Of a stretch of 17,210 nt of DNA, positions 1-5,878 are shown piece by piece. How positions within the stretch are numbered: the stretch's first letter is position 1; the number at the start of each line of letters is the position of its first letter. Position numbers and translations under genes: made by a program. The notes under the pieces were generated by a model. That model searched no databases. It saw nothing but the letters and a program-made list of their open reading frames with translations, and was not told where the DNA came from. The DNA is from Actinomycetes bacterium (GTDB taxonomy: Bacteria; Actinomycetota; Actinomycetes; Actinomycetales; Cellulomonadaceae), in NCBI GenBank assembly GCA_023389455.1, contig JAEWEJ010000258.1, positions 1 through 17,210 on the forward strand, in the 5' to 3' direction.

Positions 1-137
1 CCGAGCTGGTCGCCGAGTACTTCCCGGACGTCCCCGTCGCCCGCCCGATCGAGGGACGCGAGACGCTCCTGTCCATCGACAAGGCCCGTCGCCTGCTGGG
101 GTACGACCCGCAGCACACGTGGCGCGAGGAGGTCTGA
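1..137 (+). CDS. NAD-dependent epimerase/dehydratase, C-terminal fragment
   Basis: The first 137 bases hold an open frame, already open at base 3, that ends at TGA 135-137; the start lies upstream of the window. The visible 44 residues end in SIDKARRLLGYDP followed by HTWREEV. A Ser-x-x-Lys-Ala-x-x-x-Leu-Gly-(Y/W)-x-P stretch close to the C-terminus is typical of extended short-chain dehydrogenases that act on nucleotide sugars (UDP-glucose/galactose 4-epimerase and relatives). The Rossmann and catalytic YxxxK regions are not in the window, so the substrate cannot be named. The next gene on the strand is 266 bp away and appears to have its own promoter, so this is probably the end of an upstream unit. 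The family call is fairly safe; the exact enzyme is unknown. Confidence 0.7.
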   Translation, partial: ELVAEYFPDVPVARPIEGRETLLSIDKARRLLGYDPQHTWREEV

Positions 138-390
138 CCTCGAGCCGGACGACGCCCGGGGCCGCGAACCGGCCCGGAGTGGAGGGTTCACCACCTCCGA
201 CGATGGCGGCAGAGCGTGAGCTCCGGGGCCCTCGATGGGCAGGCTCCTCCACGTCAGGAGGTCCAGCGCGCGCTCGACGCCGACGGGATCGCGGCCGTCG
301 TGGAACGCTTCGACCGCCTGATCGGACTCCGGCCGGATGACGCCGGAGGAACGGAGTGCCCGTTCCTGCCGAAGTGCTTCCCGGGCGCTC

Positions 391-396
391 TAGGCT
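391..396 (+). promoter_or_regulatory. -10 box (TAGGCT) placed for a leaderless tmrB-like mRNA
   Basis: TAGGCT fits the actinobacterial TANNNT -10 pattern and lies 7 nt before the GTG at 404, so transcription would begin at or next to the start codon. The only purine-rich stretch (GAGG, 399-402) is 1 nt from the GTG, too close to act as a ribosome binding site. No good -35 is visible. The upstream stretch 138-390 holds no recognised gene. Confidence 0.4.
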
Positions 397-403
397 CCGA
401 GGC

Positions 404-1006
404 GTGCTCATCTGGATCAACGGTGCATTCGGGGCGGGCAAGACCCAGACCGCGTTCGAGCTGCGGCGTCGACTGGTCGGCGCGCACGTCGCCGACCCCG
501 AGCTCCTCGGCTTCGCCATGCACCGGACGCTCCCGCCCGCAGCGCGCGACGACTTCCAGGACCTCGCCGCGTGGCGTTCGGCCGTCGTCGACGTCCTTCA
601 GCGGGCCGAGGCAGCCCATGGCGGCCCGGTGCTCGTGCCCATGACGATCGTGCGTGACGACTACTTCGACGAGATCGTCGGTGGGCTGCGCTCCCGCGGC
701 GTGGACGTGCGCCACTACGCCCTGATCGCCAGCCCGGAGACGCTGCGCAAGCGGCTGAGCACCCGCATCGCGTTCGTGCGCTCCGGTCTGCGCCGCGAGA
801 CCTGGGCGGTGCAGCAGATCCCGCGCTGCGTCGCCGCCCTTGCCCGCGAGCGCTACGCCACGCACGTCGAGACCGACCAGCGGACGACCGACGAGGTCGT
901 CGAGTGGATCGCCGACGACGCCGGCCTCACGCTGAACGCGCCGCGGCTGGCGCCGTGGAGGTACCAGCTTCGGCGCCTCGAGGTCGGCATCGGCCACATC
1001 CGGTAG
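404..1006 (+). CDS. TmrB-like P-loop ATPase (tunicamycin-resistance family)
   Basis: The 200-residue product begins with LIWINGAFGAGKTQTAFEL, a Walker A motif (GAFGAGKT, residues 7-14) in the same setting as Bacillus subtilis TmrB. It continues with other TmrB-like blocks: LVPMTIVRDDYFDEI, a Ser-Pro-Glu-Thr-Leu-x-Lys-Arg-Leu stretch, the WAVQQIPRCV region, and a C-terminus ending GHIR. Its length is close to that of TmrB (about 197 aa). In B. subtilis TmrB is an ATP-binding, membrane-associated protein that protects against tunicamycin; actinobacterial homologues are mostly untested. The GTG at 404 is preferred to an upstream ATG at 356 because homology begins there and a -10 box sits just ahead. 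Family assignment is firm. The resistance role is inference, and a general small-molecule or nucleotide kinase is the alternative. Confidence 0.85.
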   Translation: MLIWINGAFGAGKTQTAFELRRRLVGAHVADPELLGFAMHRTLPPAARDDFQDLAAWRSAVVDVLQRAEAAHGGPVLVPMTIVRDDYFDEIVGGLRSRGVDVRHYALIASPETLRKRLSTRIAFVRSGLRRETWAVQQIPRCVAALARERYATHVETDQRTTDEVVEWIADDAGLTLNAPRLAPWRYQLRRLEVGIGHIR

Positions 1007-1095
1007 GCGCGCCCGAGGGCTCGACGTGCCGGTCGCGCGCGTCGCCCCGACCAGGCAGAGCAGAGCGTTGCAGCCGGCGATGGGACGATCGCGCC

Positions 1096-1845
1096 ATGGA
1101 CCTCGAGGAGCAGCGCGACGTCGTCGCCCAGGAGCTGGACGGCGGCAACGTCACCACCGTGGTTCGTGTCGGTGACACCGTCCGGCGGACGGCCGGCCCG
1201 TGGACGCCGGCCGTGCACGCACTGCTCGCGTGGGTACGGGAGCGTGGCGTCACGTGCGTGCCGGCGCCGCTCGGCCTCGACGACGACGGTCGGGAGGTCC
1301 TGGGCTGGATGCCCGGCGAGGTCGTCGGGTGGCCCGTGCCGGACTGGCTGTGGACAGCGCGGACCCGGGCGCAGACCGGAGCGATGCTGCGCGCCGTCCA
1401 CGACGCGACCGTCGGGTTCGACCTCGACGACCGCGTCTGGCACTCCCCGACGCACCATCCCGTCGAGGTGGTGTGCCTCAACGACGTCGCGCCCTACAAC
1501 ATGGTCTTCGACGGGACGGAGCTGGTCGGGCTCATCGATGTCGACATGGCCTCGCCGGGCCCCCGGGCGTGGGACCTCGCGTACCTCGCGTACCGGCTGT
1601 GCGGGTGGTGCGAGGACATGCGGGCACCGGACGACGTCACCCCGCTGGACCGCCTCGCGCACCTGCTGTCGAGCTACGGGCAGGACGCTGCTCCTGCGAT
1701 CGAGGACGTCCTGACGACCATGGTCACCCGGCTGCACGACCTGGCGGACTGGACCGACGAGCACGCACGCGTCGCCGACCGGCCCGACCTGCACGACCAC
1801 GCCGCGATGTACCGGCGGGACGCGGCGCGAGTGCTGGAGCAGTAG
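1096..1845 (+). CDS. APH-fold small-molecule kinase (phosphotransferase family)
   Basis: This 249-residue protein has the aminoglycoside/choline kinase fold. The N-terminal lobe contains LDGGNVT and VVRVGDTVRRTAGPWTPAV (about residues 14-40). The catalytic loop is CLNDVAPYNMVF (127-138), with Asp130 as likely base and Asn135 as metal ligand, and the metal-binding segment LIDVDMASPGPRAWDLAY follows (146-163). In this subfamily the loop normally reads His-Asn-Asp; here the His position is Leu128, though the catalytic residues are kept. Such proteins phosphorylate hydroxyl groups on antibiotics or metabolites; the substrate here is unknown. The ATG at 1096 matches the usual family start, with only a weak GGGA upstream. 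The gene follows the TmrB-like gene by 89 bp on the same strand, so the two could be cotranscribed. Confidence 0.8.
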   Translation: MDLEEQRDVVAQELDGGNVTTVVRVGDTVRRTAGPWTPAVHALLAWVRERGVTCVPAPLGLDDDGREVLGWMPGEVVGWPVPDWLWTARTRAQTGAMLRAVHDATVGFDLDDRVWHSPTHHPVEVVCLNDVAPYNMVFDGTELVGLIDVDMASPGPRAWDLAYLAYRLCGWCEDMRAPDDVTPLDRLAHLLSSYGQDAAPAIEDVLTTMVTRLHDLADWTDEHARVADRPDLHDHAAMYRRDAARVLEQ

Positions 1846-1907
1846 GCCGAGCCGGGACGGGTCGCCGAACCGTCGGCCCCCGAGCCCGGAGACCCCTTCT
1901 CAGGACA

Positions 1908-1929
1908 TCACGTCGGGCCCCGGACGTGA
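1908..1929 (+). terminator. Stem-loop downstream of the APH-fold kinase, possible terminator
   Basis: Arms TCACGTC (1908-1914) and GACGTGA (1923-1929) pair perfectly over 7 bp around an 8-nt GC-rich loop, 62 bp past the kinase stop. There is no U-tract, which is common for actinobacterial terminators but weakens the call. It lies in the 332-bp gap 1846-2177; apart from this stem-loop, the operator at 2105-2130 and the ribosome binding site at 2166-2171, I see nothing in that gap. Confidence 0.3.
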
Positions 1930-2104
1930 GGCGTCGAGCCTGCACCGCGACTCCCCGACGGGTCGTCGGGCGGTCACCAGCAGCCCTCGAGCTCGTCGAC
2001 GCTGTCGGGCTCGCAATGTCACGGGTCGTGCCCCCTGCGCGGTTGCGCCGGACGTTCGCGACGCCACCGCCGAGCTTTGTTCACGACGTACGTGCGAGGC
2101 CGCC

Positions 2105-2130
2105 GTCCATACCTACCGGTCGGTATGGAC
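2105..2130 (+). promoter_or_regulatory. TetR-type operator upstream of the ADH-SDR-MaoC operon
   Basis: The arms GTCCATACC (2105-2113) and GGTATGGAC (2122-2130) are perfect inverted repeats around the 8-bp centre TACCGGTC; 12 of 13 base pairs are symmetric. The core ATACCTACCGGTCGGTAT (2109-2126) differs at only 3 of 18 positions from a second site at 9933-9950. Size and symmetry fit a TetR-family operator. The right half overlaps TATGGA (2124-2129), a possible -10 box, which would allow repression by promoter occlusion. The site ends 47 bp before the ATG at 2178; that start has a good AGGAGG ribosome binding site at 2166-2171. Confidence 0.75.
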
Positions 2131-2177
2131 AAACGGGTAGGTTGGAACCAGACATCGGCGTCGGCAGGAGGTCACGC

Positions 2178-3296
2178 ATGGAGATCGTCGGGGCGGTCCT
2201 CGAACGGTCGGGCAGCCCGGCCCCCTTCGCCGAGTCGCGACCGTTCACGGTCTCGCGGCTCGAGCTCGACGACCCCGGCCCGGGCGAGGTGCTCGTGCGC
2301 ATCGAGGCCGCGGGCGTGTGCCACTCCGACCTGTCCGTCGTCGACGGCAACCGCGTCCGTCCCACGCCGATGCTGCTCGGGCACGAGGCCGCAGGGATCG
2401 TCACCGCGCTCGGCACCGGTGTGACGGACCTGTCCCCGGGCGACCGCGTCGTGCTCACCTTCCTGCCCCGGTGCGGCGACTGCCCCGGCTGCGCCGCCGA
2501 CGGACGGCTCCCCTGCGTGCCCGGCAGCGCAGCGAACGCCGCCGGGACCCTCGTCGGCGGCGGCACCCGGCTGCACCGCGACGGCGCACCCGTGCACCAC
2601 CACCTCGGCGTCTCGGGGTTCGCGTCGCACGCGGTGGTCAGCCGCACCTCGCTCGTGCGCGTCGACCCCGATGTCCCCCCGCAGGTCGCGGCGCTGCTCG
2701 GCTGCGCGGTGCTCACCGGCGGCGGCGCGGTCGTCAACGCCGGCCGGCCGCGGCCCGGCGAGCCCGTGGTCGTGGTCGGGCTCGGCGGCGTGGGGATGGC
2801 CGCGCTGCTCGTCGCCGTCGCGCTCGGGCACGACGTGACCGGCGTCGACACGGTGCCGGACAAGCTCGCCACGGCGCGGGACCTCGGGGCGAGCATCGCG
2901 TGCACGCCCGCCGAGCTCGTCGAGCGCGGGTTGCGCGCCCCCGTCGTCGTCGAGGCCGCCGGCTCCGCGCGCGCACTCGAGACCGCGTTCGCGGCGACGG
3001 CGCCCGGCGGGACGACCGTCACCGTCGGACTCCCCTCCCCCGCCGCGCGGGCCGCGCTGTCCCCCCTGACGCTGACCGCGGAGGCGCGCACGGTCGTCGG
3101 CTCCTACCTCGGCTCCGCGGTGCCCGAGCGCGACGTGCCCCGGTACGTCGACCTGTGGCGCTCCGGTCGGCTGCCCCTCGAACGGCTCGTGTCCTCGCAC
3201 ATCACGCTCGACGACCTCGACTCCGCCATGGACCGCCTCGCGGCCGGTGGCGAGCTCCGCCAGCTCCTGACCTTCGACGAAGGGACCACCCCGTGA
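2178..3296 (+). CDS. Zinc-dependent, probably NAD-linked alcohol dehydrogenase (MDR family)
   Basis: The 372-residue protein is a medium-chain zinc dehydrogenase that oxidises an alcohol to an aldehyde or ketone. Catalytic zinc ligands are Cys48 (GVCHSD), His69 (LGHE) and Cys176 (LLGCAV). The structural zinc site is Cys99, Cys102, Cys105 and Cys113. The Rossmann motif GLGGVG spans 201-206, and Asp224 at the end of the second strand favours NAD over NADP. Spacing closely matches class I/III alcohol dehydrogenases. AGGAGG at 2166-2171 sits 6 nt before the ATG. The gene overlaps the next by four bases (GTGA), so translation is probably coupled, and the operon starts behind a TetR-type operator. 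The company of SDR and hydratase genes suggests a role in breaking down an alcohol-bearing acyl compound; the actual substrate is unknown. Confidence 0.9.
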   Translation: MEIVGAVLERSGSPAPFAESRPFTVSRLELDDPGPGEVLVRIEAAGVCHSDLSVVDGNRVRPTPMLLGHEAAGIVTALGTGVTDLSPGDRVVLTFLPRCGDCPGCAADGRLPCVPGSAANAAGTLVGGGTRLHRDGAPVHHHLGVSGFASHAVVSRTSLVRVDPDVPPQVAALLGCAVLTGGGAVVNAGRPRPGEPVVVVGLGGVGMAALLVAVALGHDVTGVDTVPDKLATARDLGASIACTPAELVERGLRAPVVVEAAGSARALETAFAATAPGGTTVTVGLPSPAARAALSPLTLTAEARTVVGSYLGSAVPERDVPRYVDLWRSGRLPLERLVSSHITLDDLDSAMDRLAAGGELRQLLTFDEGTTP

Positions 3297-4048
3297 CGAC
3301 AGCCCGCACCGCCCTCGTAACCGGCGCCGCCCGCGGCATCGGCGCCGCGACCGCCCGCCGGCTCGCCGCCGACGGCCACCAGGTCGCCGTGCTCGACCTG
3401 CGCGAGGCCGACGCCGAGGCGACCGCCACCGCGATCCGCGAGGCGGGTGGCACCGCGCTGGCCGTGGGCGCCGACGTGGCGGACGAGGACGCGGTCACGG
3501 CCGCGGTCGCGCGGGTCGCGGACGAGCTCGGGCCGCCGACCGTGCTGGTCAACAACGCGGGGATCCTGCGCGACAACCTGCTGTTCAAGATGTCGGTCGA
3601 CGACTGGGACGCCGTCCTGTCGGTCCACCTGCGCGGCGCGTTCCTCGTGAGCCGGGCGGTCCAGCAGCACCAGGTCGCCGCCCGCTGGGGGCGCGTGGTC
3701 AACCTGTCGAGCACGTCGGCGCTCGGCAACCGCGGCCAGGCCAACTACGCCGCCGCCAAGGCCGGCATGCAGGGCTTCACCAAGACGCTCGCGATCGAGC
3801 TCGGGCCGTTCGGCGTCACCGTGAACGCCGTCGCGCCCGGCTTCATCGAGACCGACATGATGCGCGCCGTCGCCGAACGGACCGGAATGGCGTACGACGA
3901 CCTGCTGGCCGCCGCGGCCAAGGAGGTCCCGGTGGGCCGGGTCGGCCAACCCGACGACGTCGCCGCAGCCGTCTCGTTCTTCTGCTCCGAGGACGCGTCC
4001 TACGTGTCCGGCCAGGTGCTCTACGTCGCCGGAGGGCCGCGCGCATGA
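3293..4048 (+). CDS. FabG-like short-chain dehydrogenase/reductase
   Basis: This 251-residue SDR carries the cofactor motif TGAARGIG (10-17), Asp35 at the end of the second strand (suggesting NAD(H)), NNAG (87-90), the catalytic Ser139, Tyr152 and Lys156 (NYAAAK), and PGFIETDM (182-189). These are the marks of 3-oxoacyl-ACP/3-hydroxyacyl-CoA reductases. In this operon it most likely oxidises an (R)-3-hydroxyacyl-CoA produced by the neighbouring MaoC-type hydratase, rather than serving fatty acid synthesis; that is inference from context. The GTG at 3293 overlaps the ADH stop, and its own stop overlaps the next ATG (ATGA, 4045-4048), so the three genes are tightly coupled. The family is certain; the physiological direction and chain length are not. 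Confidence 0.9.
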   Translation: MTTARTALVTGAARGIGAATARRLAADGHQVAVLDLREADAEATATAIREAGGTALAVGADVADEDAVTAAVARVADELGPPTVLVNNAGILRDNLLFKMSVDDWDAVLSVHLRGAFLVSRAVQQHQVAARWGRVVNLSSTSALGNRGQANYAAAKAGMQGFTKTLAIELGPFGVTVNAVAPGFIETDMMRAVAERTGMAYDDLLAAAAKEVPVGRVGQPDDVAAAVSFFCSEDASYVSGQVLYVAGGPRA

Positions 4049-4506
4049 CCGCCATCACCGTGAGCTCGCCCGCGGACCTCGGCGCGGCCGTCGGGCGGTC
4101 CGCCACCGGGGAGTGGCGGGTCGTCGACCAGGACCGCATCGACCTGTTCGCCGACGCGACCGACGACCACCAGTGGATCCACGTCGACCCCGCACGCGCC
4201 GCCGCCGAGTCGCCGTTCGGCGGGCCCGTCGCGCACGGCTTCCTCACGCTCGCGCTGGTCCCCGCGCTCACCGCCGGGCTGCTCGACGTGGGCGGGACCG
4301 CGATGGTCGTCAACTACGGGCTCGACCGCGTGCGGTTCCTCCAGCCCGTGCTCGCGGGGTCGCGCGTGCGGGCGACGACGGTGGTCGACGGCGCCGAGCC
4401 GACCCCGCAGGGCGTGCGCGTGTCGTCGACCGTGACCGTCGAGATCGAGGGTGCGCCGCGCCCGGCGCTCGTCGCCCGGACCATCGCGTTGTTCGTGCCG
4501 GCCTGA
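4045..4506 (+). CDS. MaoC-like (R)-specific enoyl-CoA hydratase
   Basis: The 153-residue protein is a single hot-dog domain with the hydratase-2 signature: DDHQWIHVD, in which Asp41 and His46 have the spacing of the catalytic pair of PhaJ, followed by FGGPVAHGFLTLAL (58-71). MaoC-family enzymes add water to trans-2-enoyl-CoA to give (R)-3-hydroxyacyl-CoA. The gene is the third in the ADH-SDR-MaoC operon and overlaps the SDR stop by four bases. Its product would be the natural substrate of the upstream SDR. Length and motif are those of the short single-domain members of the family. It is convergent with the thiolase gene 45 bp away. Confidence 0.9.
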   Translation: MTAITVSSPADLGAAVGRSATGEWRVVDQDRIDLFADATDDHQWIHVDPARAAAESPFGGPVAHGFLTLALVPALTAGLLDVGGTAMVVNYGLDRVRFLQPVLAGSRVRATTVVDGAEPTPQGVRVSSTVTVEIEGAPRPALVARTIALFVPA

Positions 4507-4507
4507 C

Positions 4508-4553
4508 CGGCGGTGCCGCCGCCCGGGTCGTCAGGCGAGCCGGGCCCGGGCTC
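4508..4553. terminator. Bidirectional terminator-like hairpins between MaoC and thiolase genes
   Basis: The space between the convergent genes holds two GC hairpins. GGCGG (4509-4513) pairs with CCGCC (4516-4520). GAGCC (4537-4541) pairs with GGCTC (4549-4553), with inner GG/CC pairs; this second stem reaches into the thiolase stop codon. There is no T-tract, so the call rests on position and symmetry alone. Confidence 0.35.
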
Positions 4554-5775
4554 AGCCCACCCGCTCCAGCACCATCGCCATCCCCTGGCCCCCGCCGACG
4601 CACATCGTCTCGAGCCCCAGCGTCCCGTCGCGCTCCTGCAAGCCGTGCAGCAGCGTGCTCGTGATCCGGGCGCCGGTCATGCCGAACGGGTGACCGACCG
4701 CGATGGCGCCGCCGTGCACGTTGAGCCGGTCGAGGTCGACACCGAGCTCGCGCGCGGACGGCAGGACCTGCGCGGCGAACGCCTCGTTGAGCTCGACCAG
4801 GTCGATGTCGCCGATCGACAGGCCCGCGAGCGCGAGCGCCCGTCGGCTGGCCTCGACCGGCCCGAGACCCATGAGCTCGGGTGACAGCGCGCTCACGCCC
4901 GTCGAGACGATGCGCGCGAGCGGCGTCAGGCCGAGCTCGTCGACGACGCGGTCGCTGACCACGACGAGGGCCGCGGCGCCGTCGTTGAGCGGGCAGCAGT
5001 TGCCGGCGGTGACGGTGCCGTCGGGCCGGAACACGGGGTCCAGGGCGGCCAGGGCCTCGACCGTGACCCCCGCGCGAGGACCGTCGTCGCGCGACACGAC
5101 CGTGCCGTCGGCGAGCGTGACCGGCGTGATGTCCCGCTCCCAGAAGCCGCTCGCGAGCGCGGCCTCCGCCCGGTTCTGGCTCGCCGCGGCGTACTCGTCC
5201 TGGTCGCGGCGGGTCGTGCCCGTGCGCTGCGCCACGTTCTCGGCGGTCTGGCCCATCGCGGCGTAGACGTCGGGCAGCTCGCCGTCCTCGCGCGGGTCGC
5301 GCCACGTGCTGCCGCCCTTCGCGGACCGGGCCGTGCGCTCGACGGCCTCCGCGAAGACCGGGTTGGTCAGGTCCTCGCCGGGGATGAAGTCGCTCGACCC
5401 GCGCGCCAGAGAGCTGACCGACTCGACGCCGGCCGAGACGAACACGTCGCCCTCGCCGGCCTTGATCGCGTGGAACGCCATGCGCGTGGTCTGCAGGCTC
5501 GACGAGCAGTACCGGTTCACGGTCGTGCCGGGCACGGTGTCCAGCCCGAGCAGCACGGCGACGACTCGCGCCATGTTCATCCCCTGCTCGCCGCCGGGCA
5601 GCCCGCAGCCGAGCAGCAGGTCGTCGACGCGCGTCGGGTCGAGCGCCGGCACCTGGTCGAGCGCGGCGCGGACCATCGCGGCGGCGAGGTCGTCGGGTCG
5701 CATCGAGCGCAGCGAGCCCTTGAACGCGCGGCCGATGGGTGAGCGGGCGGTGGCGACGACGTAGGCCTCGGGCAT
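4552..5775 (-). CDS. Thiolase, acetyl-CoA C-acyltransferase
   Basis: The 407-residue protein is a thiolase that cleaves 3-oxoacyl-CoA with CoA to give acetyl-CoA and a shortened acyl-CoA. The nucleophile is Cys90 in NRYCSSSLQT, NEAF occupies 330-333, His362 lies in GGAIAVGHPFGMTGAR, and the second catalytic cysteine is Cys392 in MCVGGGQGMAMV. The start MPEAYVVATARSP is the standard thiolase beginning, so the long in-frame upstream extension (to 5910) is rejected. The gene lies 103 bp downstream of an acyl-CoA dehydrogenase on the same strand, so they are probably cotranscribed as first and last steps of a beta-oxidation turn. Degradative thiolase is more likely than biosynthetic because of this context; chain-length preference cannot be read. 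Confidence 0.92.
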   Translation of the reverse strand: MPEAYVVATARSPIGRAFKGSLRSMRPDDLAAAMVRAALDQVPALDPTRVDDLLLGCGLPGGEQGMNMARVVAVLLGLDTVPGTTVNRYCSSSLQTTRMAFHAIKAGEGDVFVSAGVESVSSLARGSSDFIPGEDLTNPVFAEAVERTARSAKGGSTWRDPREDGELPDVYAAMGQTAENVAQRTGTTRRDQDEYAAASQNRAEAALASGFWERDITPVTLADGTVVSRDDGPRAGVTVEALAALDPVFRPDGTVTAGNCCPLNDGAAALVVVSDRVVDELGLTPLARIVSTGVSALSPELMGLGPVEASRRALALAGLSIGDIDLVELNEAFAAQVLPSARELGVDLDRLNVHGGAIAVGHPFGMTGARITSTLLHGLQERDGTLGLETMCVGGGQGMAMVLERVG

Positions 5776-5804
5776 GGCGGGCGGTCCTCTCGTGGACGAC
5801 GACG

Positions 5805-5847
5805 GGTCGGACGGACGTGCCGGTCGGGCGGAGGTGCGGTCGGACGG
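5805..5847. repeat. Three spaced copies of GGTCGG(A/G)CGG
   Basis: Within the 103-bp spacer between the dehydrogenase and thiolase genes, GGTCGGACGG occurs at 5805-5814 and 5838-5847, with GGTCGGGCGG at 5822-5831. The copies start 17 and 16 bp apart, on one face of roughly one and a half helical turns. A stem CGCGC/GCGCG (5849-5853 with 5860-5864) lies beside them. Role unknown. Confidence 0.5.
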
Positions 5848-5878
5848 TCGCGCGGCGAGGCGCGCCCTGGCGTGCCGG

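Noticed and set aside
1200..2177. In-frame extension of the alcohol dehydrogenase across the upstream kinase gene
   Set aside because: The frame is open by chance in GC-rich DNA. The extension is Arg-rich, overlaps the kinase in another frame, and a clear AGGAGG plus ATG at 2178 begins the real protein.
5805..5847. CRISPR array
   Set aside because: Three 10-bp repeats with 6-7-bp spacers are far too short, and no cas genes are present.
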